A stretch of DNA of 64,000 nt, taken from contig NZ_JAKFFS010000001.1 of NCBI RefSeq assembly GCF_021502725.1, forward strand, positions 1,302,001 to 1,366,000, read 5' to 3'. The position numbers and the translations under genes are program-made. Below, one piece after another: positions 24,901 through 34,011 of this stretch (its first letter is position 1; the number at the start of each line of letters is the position of its first letter). The notes under the pieces are model-generated. The model was not told the DNA's origin and did not search any database. It saw nothing but the letters and a program-made list of their open reading frames with translations. This stretch comes from Dyadobacter sp. CY345. GTDB lineage: Bacteria > Bacteroidota > Bacteroidia > Cytophagales > Spirosomataceae.

Positions 24901-25270
24901 ATTTGAGCAGCAAAGCCTGTACATCGAAAACAGAGGTTCTGGTAAATTTGTAATCAAACCATTACCACAAGCCGCTCAACTCTCAGTTATACAAGATATC
25001 TCGATTGATGATGTTGATCGGGACGGGAATCCGGATATACTTTTGGTCGGTAATGATTTTACCATAGAACCCATGGCAGGGCAGTACGATGCTTTTTATG
25101 GTTTATTGTTGAAGGGAAATGGAAAAGGAGATTTCAAATCTATACTAACGGAAGTTTCCGGATTTTTTGCAGGTGGAGATTGCAGGAGTATTAAAAAATT
25201 AACGGGCAAAAGAGACCTTTTTATTGTTTCGAGAAATAGTGGATATGTTTCAGTATTTGCCAAAAAATAG
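21977..25270 (+). CDS. VCBS/FG-GAP repeat lipoprotein with ASPIC/UnbV domain (CRTAC1 family)
   Basis: This 1097-residue lipoprotein (lipobox Cys17 in LAVSCKQKS) carries about 13 calcium-binding FG-GAP/VCBS repeats. They are recognisable by motifs such as DINNDGLPDLYF, DVNGDGLMDIYV, DYDKDGDLDLFL, DFNNDGKVDLMT and DFDHDGDLDLFR. Between the two repeat blocks, at about residues 505-595, is an ASPIC/UnbV domain (VTRGYQSSSDHQVHFGLG; DSVLVVWPDGKS). The repeats build two beta-propellers. Family members are extracellular or surface proteins of unknown function, often encoded beside SusC/SusD in Cytophagales, as here. Extracellular substrate binding or adhesion is a reasonable inference; no catalytic residues can be assigned. 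Confidence 0.92.
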   Translation: MKTRFIVCLLWVLAVSCKQKSDTLFTALPSSQTGVKFVNTVKENEDFNLIDYYYVYNGGGVSVGDINNDGLPDLYFSGNQVADKLYLNKGKSESGLHFEDITKTAGIKTGGWSTGVTMADVNGDGLMDIYVCKSGNYPAEKRKNQFYLNKGNMQFEDCAEKFGIADTTFTNQAAFFDYDKDGDLDLFLITSTNLIRNPNKLVAPVSDGKGLSPDKLYRNDGVKFTDVSIQAGIVDDGMSLGLSITDFNGDGWEDILVGNDFLSNDLLYLNNQDGTFKESAKEAFGHHSQFTMGTDAADFNNDGKVDLMTVDMLPADNAQRKIMAGPANFQQFQMATQLGYHPQYMRNMLHLNAGSVKDDKGNKQVHFSEIGQFSGVYSTDWSWSPLFADFDNDGLKDLCITNGYLRDVTDLDFVAYNAEMAQGGESVEVINNRMKTEAVKMKTLKKNNFIYQNNGDLTFTNRTKDWFGESPSLSNGSAYADLDQDGDLDLVVNNINQEAFILENNSTGKNYLNFNLKGNKGNTGGLGAYITLYHNGAFQKIHHAVTRGYQSSSDHQVHFGLGNTKLADSVLVVWPDGKSQTLRKLAVNQILTIDYQNAKFSIPEKSVLAPMMNDVSAQSGINHLHQEEPYMDYSQEPMLPHLLSKQGPKMTVGDVNGDGLQDFFVGGSYHHQGQLYIQNTLGKFDQKMITGVIDQKDEEDTGVLLADLDGDKDLDLYIVSGSNEYFDGSEYYQDRVYLNDGKGNFTFAPNVLPAIRHSGSCVVGADFDHDGDLDLFRGGRLTPLGYPKAGESCILRNDNGWFTDVTDQVAPTLRNIGMVTDAVWVDIDNDSWPDLMLTGELMPLTLFQNTKGKLADSNAFPSSNGFWNCVKAADFDHDGDLDFVAGNLGLNTRYRFSKSQPMSIYSGDLDNNGRYDAIPAYFLGGVEYPVPSRDELVRQVPMFKKRFQSYALYSNVKMDELLTGAQRKSVIVSQAFEQQSLYIENRGSGKFVIKPLPQAAQLSVIQDISIDDVDRDGNPDILLVGNDFTIEPMAGQYDAFYGLLLKGNGKGDFKSILTEVSGFFAGGDCRSIKKLTGKRDLFIVSRNSGYVSVFAKK

Positions 25271-25294
25271 GAATGTAGTAATTGTAAGAGATTG

Positions 25295-26332
25295 TTATTC
25301 AGTATTTTGATCTATATTTTCAAAAGAATATATAGTTCTTGAATTAAAAAACTCACCCGGTAGAAGTAAAGTAGACGGGAAAGTTGAATGATTTGGAGAG
25401 TCAGCAAAATGCTGGGTTTCAAGACAAATCCCGGCGTATTGCGGAAAGTTTGATGCTGTCATTTTCCAATTTTCTTTACCAAAATAATTCGCGCAATACA
25501 CATGAATTCCTGGTTCAGTTGTATAGGTTTTCATAGCGATTCCGCTGGCTGGGGAAAACAGCCCGGCAGCCAGTTGAAGGTCAGGTGAATTTTTTGTTTT
25601 TAACAAAAAGCTGTGATTAATTCCCAAATCCAGACGCATTTGAGCGTCGGTGCTTTGGAGTGCCTCACTTATTTGTTGAGGCTCAATAAATGAAAACGGT
25701 GTTTGCTGAACAGATTCAAAATGTCCCTTCGGAACAGACTGCTCGTTGTTGGGAAGATATTGATTGCTGAATATTTGAAGAAAATGGTTTTCTATCGTTT
25801 TATCCCGGCGGCCCGAAAGATTGAAATAGCTGTGTTGTGTAAAATTTACATGGGTCGGCAGATCAGTAACAGCCTGATAGTCAATTTTTAATTCATTTTT
25901 CTCGGTTAAAGTGTATGATACCATTATTGTTAAATTTCCCGGAAATCCTTCCTCCATATCTTGACTGACATACTGCAAGGTCAGTGAATTGGCAGTATGA
26001 TTGATTGTCTCCCAAATTTTCTTATTAAATCCGTTAAATCCACCATGAAGGCATGTTTGGTCATTATTCCTCGAAAGTTGGAATCGTTTTCCTTCCAGCT
26101 CAAAACTTCCGTTTGAAATCCGGTTGGCATATCGGCCTATTACCGATCCGATATAATATTGATCAGTCAGGTAATCTTCCGGAGTCTGGTAGCCAAGAAC
26201 AACATTCGTTGTTTCTCCCGTTTTGTCCGGTACTTTCAATGATTTTATAATCGCCCCGTAATCCAGAATTTCTGCAATAATTCCCTGATTATTTTTTAAT
26301 GTAAAAAGCGATATTCTTTTCTGATTTTGCAC
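25295..26332 (-). CDS. Aldose 1-epimerase (galactose mutarotase)
   Basis: This 345-residue enzyme interconverts alpha and beta anomers of aldoses. Key motifs are NRISNGSFEL, the first catalytic histidine H96 in CLHGGFNGFNKKIW, the second H167 in FTQHSYFNLSG, and the base E305 in ICLETQHFADSPNH. The start is a GTG at 26332, since no better ATG lies upstream in frame. There is no obvious signal peptide, so it is cytoplasmic. It lies convergent to the VCBS gene and divergent from the AraC gene, with about 150 bp between the two starts. With the sugar-porter MFS downstream this supports sugar catabolism for the locus. Confidence 0.92.
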   Translation of the reverse strand: MQNQKRISLFTLKNNQGIIAEILDYGAIIKSLKVPDKTGETTNVVLGYQTPEDYLTDQYYIGSVIGRYANRISNGSFELEGKRFQLSRNNDQTCLHGGFNGFNKKIWETINHTANSLTLQYVSQDMEEGFPGNLTIMVSYTLTEKNELKIDYQAVTDLPTHVNFTQHSYFNLSGRRDKTIENHFLQIFSNQYLPNNEQSVPKGHFESVQQTPFSFIEPQQISEALQSTDAQMRLDLGINHSFLLKTKNSPDLQLAAGLFSPASGIAMKTYTTEPGIHVYCANYFGKENWKMTASNFPQYAGICLETQHFADSPNHSTFPSTLLLPGEFFNSRTIYSFENIDQNTE

Positions 26333-26481
26333 CGTTCCTGATCTTTAATTTTCTACCTGTTCTGGCATTTCTCCACAGTACAAACTTAGTATGGTTTACA
26401 CATGAAAAATTTGGACAAAATTTTCTTTGTGATAGACAATATTATTATTTTTTGCTTAGGTTTGCTGGAAAAGAGATTGTT

Positions 26482-27408
26482 ATGAGTGATACTGCTATTT
26501 CCAGGAAAAGAGACGGCTTTGCTGGTCAGCAGGCCATTGTGCTTCCCAAAAGTGTAATTGAAATTTGCTCGGAAACGCCTCCTGTTAGTTCGATGTATAT
26601 AACGGATATGGGATTTTATCCCAAGGCACAATTTCATTACAGACAGCGCCTTGACGGAGTACCTGAAAATATTCTCATATACTGTGTGGACGGAAAAGGA
26701 TGGGCTCAAATGCCCGATAAGGGGATAGTGCCGGTTAAAACCGGTGAGTTTTTAATCATCCCGACCGGAACTCCTCACCGATATGGTGCAGACGAAACAC
26801 ATCCATGGAGTATTTTCTGGCTGCATATCAAAGGAGAGCAAGCAACGACAATTGCCAGGCTCATGATGGATTCCGGCAAAAGTCACATCAACGCCGTGCC
26901 TTTCGACGAGGAGCGTGTACGGCTTTTTGATGAAATGTATTATGCGCTGGAAAAAGGGTATGGGCTGGACAATCTTATTTATGTCAATATGACGCTCTGG
27001 CGATTTCTGGTGTCGTTTATTCAAAGCGATAAATTTACTTTGGCGAAGAAAACAACTGACAAGGATGCCATCAGTAAAACGATTGATTACATGCAGGAGA
27101 GTATTGACGCTTCCTTAAAACTGGATGACTTTGCAGCTTATGTCAACATCTCGCCTTCGCATTATTCCGCTCTCTTTAAAAAGAAAACTGGTTATGCACC
27201 CATTGAATATTTCAACCATCTGAAAATACAGAAAGCTTGTCAATATCTTCAATTTACAGATCTTCGTATTGGTGAAATTGCGCAAAAGGTGGGTATCAGC
27301 GATCAATATTATTTTTCCAGATTATTCCGCAATATCATGGAATGCCCGCCTGTGGACTACCGAAAAAAGAGATTATTTGTTGAGGATAACCCTCCGGAAC
27401 ATTTCTGA
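26482..27408 (+). CDS. AraC-family regulator of the sugar locus
   Basis: This is a 308-residue regulator with the start at ATG 26482 (MSDTAISRKRDGFAG); an upstream TTG only adds an unusual leader. The N-terminal cupin-like AraC ligand-binding domain (about 40-150) contains GEFLIIPTGTPHRYGADETH and PWSIFWLHIKG, typical of sugar-responsive members. The C-terminal pair of helix-turn-helix units reads LDDFAAYVNISPSHYSALFK and IGEIAQKVGISDQYYFSRLF. It is divergent from the epimerase and upstream of the sugar porter and the DUF5107 gene, its probable targets. The ligand is likely a free sugar, but which one cannot be told. Confidence 0.93.
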   Translation: MSDTAISRKRDGFAGQQAIVLPKSVIEICSETPPVSSMYITDMGFYPKAQFHYRQRLDGVPENILIYCVDGKGWAQMPDKGIVPVKTGEFLIIPTGTPHRYGADETHPWSIFWLHIKGEQATTIARLMMDSGKSHINAVPFDEERVRLFDEMYYALEKGYGLDNLIYVNMTLWRFLVSFIQSDKFTLAKKTTDKDAISKTIDYMQESIDASLKLDDFAAYVNISPSHYSALFKKKTGYAPIEYFNHLKIQKACQYLQFTDLRIGEIAQKVGISDQYYFSRLFRNIMECPPVDYRKKRLFVEDNPPEHF

Positions 27409-27831
27409 ATTTTAGGATTTTTCTTTCGCCAGACCTTTTGACGAAAGTCTGATTGTCTTACCCCGCCGATATGAGCGAACCTTATACGAAAAATATAAGA
27501 ATACCGTAGTATAGTTCATCATTTTGATAAGTTAGTCCATTCTATAAAACAAATCAAAAAATCACTTTTGCATAGGGATATGCTGAAAGTTTCAGCCAAC
27601 TAATTTTTTCCCGAAATTCACTTTTATCAGTAAATCAACTCGGCCAATGCCAATCTTGACGATTATGCCGTCATTTTTGGTATGAAAGCTAAATGACTTT
27701 TCTGATCTACAAGATTTTGAGGTATTTAACGATTTCTATTTCTAGATATTAAGTAAGCTGTTGAGAGGTTCATACTTGATTGAACCAGTAATAATTTATC
27801 AGGAATGGCAATGCAATTAAATTTATAATGA
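27409..27831. other. Intergenic between AraC and sugar porter
   Basis: Contains CAGAC/GTCTG hairpin arms near 27430-27455 without a T-run, and otherwise no gene or repeat that I can support. The sugar-porter promoter should lie in its right half. Confidence 0.45.
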
Positions 27832-29193
27832 ATGATCACGACGGGACTCAAATCAGAAACGATACAGTATAATGGCAATTACATTTTTGGAATATCGCTG
27901 ATTTCGGCGTTGGGAGGATACCTTTTTGGGTTTGACTTTGCAGTAATTTCCGGAGCACTTCCATTTTTAAGAAACGAGTTCCAGCTCGATGTCTGGTGGG
28001 AAGGTTTTCTGACTGGTTCGCTTGCTTTGGGATGTATGGTTGGCTGTATGTTTGCCGGTAAGCTGGCCGATTCTTATGGTCGGAAGCCAGGGCTTATCGT
28101 CGCCGCTGTGATTTTTGCATTATCTTCCATTGGTATGGCATTCTCAGGTAATCTGGCAGTTTTCGTTATGATGCGGTTTGCAGCCGGAATCGGTGTTGGT
28201 ATGGCTTCGATGCTAAGCCCGATGTATATTGCAGAAGTTTCTCCGGCAGAAATGCGGGGGAGAAATGTTTCCATTAATCAATTAACGATCGTATTTGGTA
28301 TTCTGATTACGAACATGGTCAATTACCTGCTCGCCGATCAGGGGCCCGATGCCTGGCGCTGGATGTTTGGTTTAGGTGCTGTTCCGGCTGTATTGTTTCT
28401 GATCGGTGTTTTATGGCTTCCTGAAAGCCCACGCTGGCTTATCAAAGATGGTCAGGTTGATAAAGCGCAAAAAGTATTGTCTAAAATCGGTAACGAACAC
28501 TTTGTGAAAATTACGCAGGAGGCCATCGGAAAGACTTTATTAGCTGCACCAAAGGCTTCATTTTCAGAAGTTTTTCAAAAAGCGGTACGTCCAGCGTTGT
28601 TAGTGGGGATTACTCTGGCGGTGTTTCAGCAGCTTTGCGGAATCAATGTGGTTTTTAATTATACGTCCACCATTTTTGAATCCATCGGTGCCGACCTTGA
28701 TCGCCAGCTTTTGGAAACAGTAGCAATTGGCGCAGTAAACCTGGTTTTCACCCTCGTTGCGATGTGGCAGGTTGACAAACTGGGCAGGAGACCCCTGATG
28801 CTCATAGGTTCGCTGGGACTTGCGGTCACTTACATTGCGCTGGCCTATGTGCTTCAAAACGGTGCACCAGCTCTTGTTGTTTCGATGCTTGTTTTGTGCG
28901 CAATAGCCTTGTATGCAACTTCTCTGGCGCCTGTCACCTGGGTTTTGATCACAGAAATTTTTCCTAATCATATCAGGGGTATGGGCATTTCCACCGCTAC
29001 GGTATCGCTTTGGGGAGCCTATTTTATTCTGGTTTTTACTTTTCCTGTTCTGGCAAAAACACTTGGGACTTACGGGCCATTTTACCTCTATGCGGCCATT
29101 TGTTTTCTGGGATTTGTTTTTATCAGAACCAGCGTGACCGAGACCAAAGGACAAACATTAGAAAATCTGGAAGAGAGTTATTTCAAACATTAA
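27832..29193 (+). CDS. Sugar porter family MFS transporter
   Basis: This 453-residue inner-membrane protein has 12 predicted helices. It carries the family signatures GGYLFGFDFAVISGALPFL in helix 1, GKLADSYGRKPGL between helices 2 and 3, the helix 4-5 RGRNVSINQL element, PESPRWLIKDG after helix 6, QQLCGINVVFNYTSTIFESI in helix 7 and DKLGRRPLM before helix 9. It therefore belongs with XylE/GalP/AraE-type proton-coupled monosaccharide transporters. The DUF5107-TPR gene begins 13 bp downstream and is surely co-transcribed. With the neighbouring epimerase and AraC protein it takes a monosaccharide into the cytoplasm. Confidence 0.95.
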   Translation: MITTGLKSETIQYNGNYIFGISLISALGGYLFGFDFAVISGALPFLRNEFQLDVWWEGFLTGSLALGCMVGCMFAGKLADSYGRKPGLIVAAVIFALSSIGMAFSGNLAVFVMMRFAAGIGVGMASMLSPMYIAEVSPAEMRGRNVSINQLTIVFGILITNMVNYLLADQGPDAWRWMFGLGAVPAVLFLIGVLWLPESPRWLIKDGQVDKAQKVLSKIGNEHFVKITQEAIGKTLLAAPKASFSEVFQKAVRPALLVGITLAVFQQLCGINVVFNYTSTIFESIGADLDRQLLETVAIGAVNLVFTLVAMWQVDKLGRRPLMLIGSLGLAVTYIALAYVLQNGAPALVVSMLVLCAIALYATSLAPVTWVLITEIFPNHIRGMGISTATVSLWGAYFILVFTFPVLAKTLGTYGPFYLYAAICFLGFVFIRTSVTETKGQTLENLEESYFKH

Positions 29194-29206
29194 TTATAAC
29201 ACAGAC

Positions 29207-32200
29207 ATGGATCACGTTGAGATCTGGGAGTCAAAAGTTACCATTCCTACTTATGAAGTAGGTGAGAAGGAAAGAAATCCCATGTTTTTTGAAAAAAGGG
29301 TATATCAGGGAAGCAGCGGCGTAGTTTATCCCAATCCAGTTATTGAGAAAATATTCGACACCAGGCTTGATAAGGAATATACAGGACTTTTTCTTGAAAA
29401 CAAATATTTGAAAATCATGATCCTGGCGGAAATTGGCGGCAGGGTGCAATTGGCATATGACAAGCTCAAACAAAGACATTTTGTCTATTACAATCAGGTA
29501 ATTAAGCCAGCCCTGGTAGGTCTTACGGGACCGTGGATATCGGGTGGTATCGAATTCAACTGGCCTCAGCACCATCGCCCCTCCACTTTTGAAAATGTTG
29601 ATTACAGAATCGAAGAAAATACAGATGGCAGCAAAACGGTTTGGGTCAACGAAATCGAAAAGATGTTCCGAACCAAAGGTATGGCCGGTTTTACACTTTA
29701 TCCTAACAAAGCTTATCTTGAAATAAAAGCGCAGCTATATAACCGAAGTACCTTGCCCCAAACATTTTTGTGGTGGGCAAATCCTGCCGTAAAGGTTAAC
29801 GACGATTATCAGTCTGTCTTTCCTTCGGATGTTAACGCTGTTTTCGATCATGGAAAAAGGGATGTCTCCACTTTCCCTATCGCGACCGGCACTTATTATA
29901 AGACAGATTATTCTCCCGGGACGGACATATCGCGCTACAAAAATATTCCTGTACCCACATCCTACATGGCCATCAATTCAAATTATGATTTTGTAGGAGG
30001 ATACGAGCACGATTCGAAAGGAGGATTATTACATGTCGCTAATCATCATGTATCACCGGGAAAAAAGCAATGGACCTGGGGCCATGGCGATTTCGGCCAG
30101 GCCTGGGATCGTAATCTTACAGACGAAGACGGCCCCTATATTGAATTAATGACTGGCGTATTCACAGACAATCAGCCTGATTTTACCTGGCTGATGCCAA
30201 ATGAAGAAAAATCGTTTACGCAGTATTTTCTTCCTTATCATGATTTGGGTGTTGTCAAAAATGCGACAAAGGATATTTTGATCAATCTGGAAGTTGAGTC
30301 CGGATCGGCAAAAATACAGGTTCTGGTTACTTCGGTTCAGCTTAATACAAGAATCACGCTGGCGCAGGGCGAGGAGCAGTTTGTGGATACCTCAGCTGAC
30401 ATTTTCCCTGAGAAAATTTTTGAAACTACGTTTGTTTTGCCTGTTTATGCAGAACCGGATAAACTGGTTTTGATTATTTCTGATAGTAATGGAAAGGAAT
30501 TGTTACGCTTTGAGCCTTCTGCCAATCAGATTAACGAAATCCCGAGCCCTGCTCTGGCACCCGGTCTTCCGCAGGAAATCGAAAACAACGAACAGCTTTT
30601 TCTGATCGGACAGCATCTGGAGCAATACCGGCATGCCACGTATAGTCCCGTTCCATATTACGAAGAAGCACTTCGCCGTGATCCAAAAGATATCCGAAAT
30701 AACAATGCACTTGGTGCCTGGTATTTGCGGAGAGGTCAGTTTTTGAAAAGCGAGTTTTATTTCAAAGCTGCAATCGAGAGAGCAACGAGCCGGAACCCGA
30801 ATCCTTATGATGGTGAGCCTTACTACAACCTGGGATTGAGTCAGTTGTTTCTGGAAAAAACAGATGAGGCTTATAAATCATTTTACAAAGCTGCTTGGTC
30901 TGCGGCCTGGCAGGATGCGGCATATCTTTCGCTTGCACAAATTGATTTGAAAAGAGGAGATTACAACTCAGCGCTTGAACATATCAATTTTTCTCTGGAC
31001 CGCAATGCCCGCAGCAGCAAAGCGTATGTAGTGAAATCTGCCGGTTTGAGAAAACTGGGACGTTATCCGGAAGCGATAGAAGTTTGTAAGGAAGCAATAC
31101 GCCGGGATAGTTTCAATCTGGCTGCGAGGTTTGAGTTGGTTAAAATAGGCCAAATGATGAAAGCCGGTGAAGCAGATTTAGCTGCAATACAAACCTTAGC
31201 AAGAAATGATGATAACAGTTATCTGGAATATGCACTGGATTTTAAGTGGGCCGGACTGTACGAAGAAGCATCCGAGTTTTTAATGTTTGCAGAAAAAGCC
31301 GGTTCTACCAATCCCATGATTTATTACCACCTGGCTGACGTCAGCAGAAGTTTGGGGGATGAAACATTGGCAACACGATATCTTCAGAAGGCGGCAGCCC
31401 AGAAGCCTGATTACTGCTTTCCAAATAAACTGGAAGACGTAAAGGTTTTGTATGCGGCAATGGAATTTAACGCGTCGGACAGCTATGCGCCGTATTATCT
31501 GGGAAATCTTTTTTATGACAAGCGGCAATACAATGAAGCGATAGATTTGTGGAAAAGCTCGGCCTCAATTAACGCAAATTTCCCGACCGTCCTTCGAAAC
31601 CTGGGTATCGCAGTTTTTAACAAAGAAAACAAGGCAGAATTGGCACTCGATTATTATGAAAGGGCATTTGCGCTCAATGAATCAGATGCTCGTATACTTA
31701 TGGAACTCGATCAGTTGTATCTGCGCCTGAACAGACCCGTAGCGGAACGGCTCGCATTTTTGAATCATCACAAACAAACCGTAGAGAAAAGAGATGATTT
31801 GTATCTCCAACTGGCTGCGTTATACAACCTGAACGGAGAGCCCGAAAAGGCACTGGAGTTGATTGAAAACCGTCAGTTTCATCCCTGGGAAGGAGGGGAG
31901 GGCAAGGTTTCGGGACAATACCAGTTTGCTCTGGCAGGAATGGCCTTGGAAAGTCTGGCCAATGAAAATTATCAGGAAGCAACGGCGCAATTGAAAAAAT
32001 CGCTGACGTTACCGTATAATCTTGGAGAAGGAAAACTACCGGATGCACCTGAAAATGATATACTTTATTGGCTGGGGTGTGCCAGTGAAGGTTTGAATGA
32101 AAGTGATCAGGCAGCTGACTATTTTGAAAAAGCTACAAAAGGAAATAGTGAGCCCTCCGCGGCAATTTTCTACAATGATCAGCAACCTGATAAAATATTC

Positions 32201-32530
32201 TATCAGGGGCTTGCCTGGAAAAAATTGGGAGGAAACGAAAAGGCAAATGAGATTTTTGAGAAGCTCATTTCGTATGGAGAATCACATCAAAACGATCAGG
32301 TTACGCTGGATTATTTTGCGGTATCCCTTCCTGATCTTTTAATATTCGACTCCGATCTCGGTTTGCTTAATAAAATTCACTGTATCTACATTACAGCTCT
32401 TGGCCATCAGGGAATGGAAAATTATCAATTGGCAGAAGTCCTGTTTAAGAAAGTACTCGAAGAAGATCGTTCCCATCAGGGAGCTATTCTGCACCTTGAA
32501 CTGATTAAGAAGTCTTATTCGAAGATATAA
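29207..32530 (+). CDS. DUF5107-TPR protein
   Basis: This 1107-residue protein starts at ATG 29207, 13 bp after the sugar porter. Residues about 30-340 match the DUF5107 fold, which I know from Bacteroidota proteins linked to sugar genes (NKYLKIMILAEIGGRVQLAY; GLTGPWISGGIEFNWPQHHR; WTWGHGDFGQAWDRNLTDED). The beta-rich region resembles aldose-epimerase/galactose-mutarotase-like sandwiches. From about residue 470 to the end there are some 15 tetratricopeptide repeats (NNALGAWYLRRGQFLKSEFY; YLSLAQIDLKRGDYNSALEH). No signal peptide is evident, so it is probably cytoplasmic. Its tight coupling to the transporter suggests a sugar-handling or glycoside-processing role; catalytic residues cannot be assigned. 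Confidence 0.88.
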   Translation: MDHVEIWESKVTIPTYEVGEKERNPMFFEKRVYQGSSGVVYPNPVIEKIFDTRLDKEYTGLFLENKYLKIMILAEIGGRVQLAYDKLKQRHFVYYNQVIKPALVGLTGPWISGGIEFNWPQHHRPSTFENVDYRIEENTDGSKTVWVNEIEKMFRTKGMAGFTLYPNKAYLEIKAQLYNRSTLPQTFLWWANPAVKVNDDYQSVFPSDVNAVFDHGKRDVSTFPIATGTYYKTDYSPGTDISRYKNIPVPTSYMAINSNYDFVGGYEHDSKGGLLHVANHHVSPGKKQWTWGHGDFGQAWDRNLTDEDGPYIELMTGVFTDNQPDFTWLMPNEEKSFTQYFLPYHDLGVVKNATKDILINLEVESGSAKIQVLVTSVQLNTRITLAQGEEQFVDTSADIFPEKIFETTFVLPVYAEPDKLVLIISDSNGKELLRFEPSANQINEIPSPALAPGLPQEIENNEQLFLIGQHLEQYRHATYSPVPYYEEALRRDPKDIRNNNALGAWYLRRGQFLKSEFYFKAAIERATSRNPNPYDGEPYYNLGLSQLFLEKTDEAYKSFYKAAWSAAWQDAAYLSLAQIDLKRGDYNSALEHINFSLDRNARSSKAYVVKSAGLRKLGRYPEAIEVCKEAIRRDSFNLAARFELVKIGQMMKAGEADLAAIQTLARNDDNSYLEYALDFKWAGLYEEASEFLMFAEKAGSTNPMIYYHLADVSRSLGDETLATRYLQKAAAQKPDYCFPNKLEDVKVLYAAMEFNASDSYAPYYLGNLFYDKRQYNEAIDLWKSSASINANFPTVLRNLGIAVFNKENKAELALDYYERAFALNESDARILMELDQLYLRLNRPVAERLAFLNHHKQTVEKRDDLYLQLAALYNLNGEPEKALELIENRQFHPWEGGEGKVSGQYQFALAGMALESLANENYQEATAQLKKSLTLPYNLGEGKLPDAPENDILYWLGCASEGLNESDQAADYFEKATKGNSEPSAAIFYNDQQPDKIFYQGLAWKKLGGNEKANEIFEKLISYGESHQNDQVTLDYFAVSLPDLLIFDSDLGLLNKIHCIYITALGHQGMENYQLAEVLFKKVLEEDRSHQGAILHLELIKKSYSKI

Positions 32531-32553
32531 TTTTATTGCTCTGCTAATTACGG

Positions 32554-32603
32554 ATGGAGTTTTTTGAATGCCGAATTGTTCTTTGGCATTCAAAAAACTC
32601 CAT
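32554..32603. terminator. Bidirectional terminator, 19-bp perfect stem
   Basis: Arms of 19 bp (ATGGAGTTTTTTGAATGCC and its complement) enclose a 12-nt loop. The stem holds TTTTTT on one side and AAAAAA on the other, so it can act in both directions. It separates the convergent DUF5107 and putative anti-sigma genes. Confidence 0.85.
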
Positions 32604-32667
32604 AAAATCAGGATATAGATTCGATCCGTTTAATGGTAATAGTCATATTGAAGTCAGGAGATAGTTT

Positions 32668-34011
32668 TCAGTTCAAAAATCGGAATCCAAGCGACAGGCC
32701 AATCTGATAGGGCTGAACTTGAAATTTTGTATCCGGGTTTATCATTTTTGTGAAACTGTACTCCACGTATGGCCCTATATTAAGTTTAGAATTTTTACTG
32801 ATTAAGATTTCTTTGCCGATCGCTACATTTCCCCATAATACATTTGTTTTCGTTGAAAGTTCCCTTGAAAACTCCAGACCTACGTCTCCAAAATAATTTT
32901 GAAAAATAGAGCTATTTGTTATCACCCCATGCCGTTTCAAGCCAAGGCCGACAAATTTTAGCTTATTATTTTGTTGGTGTTGAATACCTTTTGTTACCAA
33001 ATAATATTCCTCGTCAGTCTTTTGAAGTTCAAATTTGTCAGATTTGATTTCATACCGAAATGACTGATTCAATTGGCCATAGCTAAAAAGTAATTGAAAT
33101 GCTCCTTGTGTAATACCACCTGAAAATTTGTAACTCAACTGGTCAGGATAAATTTCTGATGGGACGCTTACATTCTGATAAACCACGCCTGGCGAGGCTT
33201 TGACAGTTAAAATCTGAATGGTGTTCAGCGCAACAGTGTTGAAAACGAAGCCAAACTTCTTCTTGGTCCTATCTGAAATTTTATTCTCCTCTTCTCCGGC
33301 TGTTGCGGGTAATTCAATGCTCAGCCTTGGATCAAAACTGTACTGCTCAAAAGGCCTTTTACCGATTATATCCAAATCAAATGTTATTGGTATTACCCTG
33401 TCTTTTAAATCAGGATTATCATCTTGCTTGCCAGGATTTAATGAATTTATAGATACTTCCGGTTCTATGACATAATCCCCGATCTGTTTTTGTCCTGACT
33501 GAGGCAATACCGCAGAAATGTTTATATTGTTTTCGTAGGTTTCGTCAATTTCGATTGGTTTGGAACCTCCACTCGACATACCAGCCGAAGCTGCGCGCTT
33601 AGGCCCTTTTGTATTGATTTTTAGAGTTTTGGGATTATTTATTTGATTGTTTAGACCGATTAATTTATTTCCAATTGGAGCGTCCGGCACTTTATTTTGG
33701 GACACACCAGAATCATGCGTCACCTTCGGCGATTTTCTCCGGCTTTGGGAATTGCTTTCTGTGTTGATGTTAACCGAGGCTGTTTCTTTCTCCGTAAAGA
33801 TGGAAAAATATAATAATGAAGAGAAAAATAAAACAGTTACCAGTCCAGCAAACACCACACTTTTCGATCCTGCGGATTGCCAATAAGAGCGGTTTGAGCT
33901 GGTCAAAATAATATCTTCCGATGATCTTTCCACTTCCGCTTCAAAGTCATCAAATTTTCGTTTCAGCGCCGCTTTAAGAGCTCTGTCAATATTGTTATCC
34001 GGGGATTTCAT
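32668..34011 (-). CDS. Putative anti-sigma factor fused to barrel-like C-terminal domain
   Basis: This is a 447-residue protein. Residues 1-45 are a polar cytoplasmic segment (DRALKAALKRKFDDFEAEVE), residues 50-72 one transmembrane helix (SVVFAGLVTVLFFSSLLYFS), then a long low-complexity linker rich in S, N, K and P. A C-terminal half of alternating beta-strands (about 270-447, e.g. FQLLFSYGQLNQSFRYEI; NVLWGNVAIGKEIL) looks like an outer-membrane beta-barrel. It overlaps the ECF sigma gene by 17 bp, so the two are translationally coupled. A membrane anti-sigma role is inferred from topology and position. How a barrel-like domain would lie behind an inner-membrane helix is odd; a periplasmic beta-sandwich is the alternative. 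Confidence 0.65.
   Translation of the reverse strand: MKSPDNNIDRALKAALKRKFDDFEAEVERSSEDIILTSSNRSYWQSAGSKSVVFAGLVTVLFFSSLLYFSIFTEKETASVNINTESNSQSRRKSPKVTHDSGVSQNKVPDAPIGNKLIGLNNQINNPKTLKINTKGPKRAASAGMSSGGSKPIEIDETYENNINISAVLPQSGQKQIGDYVIEPEVSINSLNPGKQDDNPDLKDRVIPITFDLDIIGKRPFEQYSFDPRLSIELPATAGEEENKISDRTKKKFGFVFNTVALNTIQILTVKASPGVVYQNVSVPSEIYPDQLSYKFSGGITQGAFQLLFSYGQLNQSFRYEIKSDKFELQKTDEEYYLVTKGIQHQQNNKLKFVGLGLKRHGVITNSSIFQNYFGDVGLEFSRELSTKTNVLWGNVAIGKEILISKNSKLNIGPYVEYSFTKMINPDTKFQVQPYQIGLSLGFRFLN

Noticed and set aside
27421-27470. Terminator after the AraC gene
   Set aside because: CAGAC/GTCTG arms are only 5 bp and no T-run follows.
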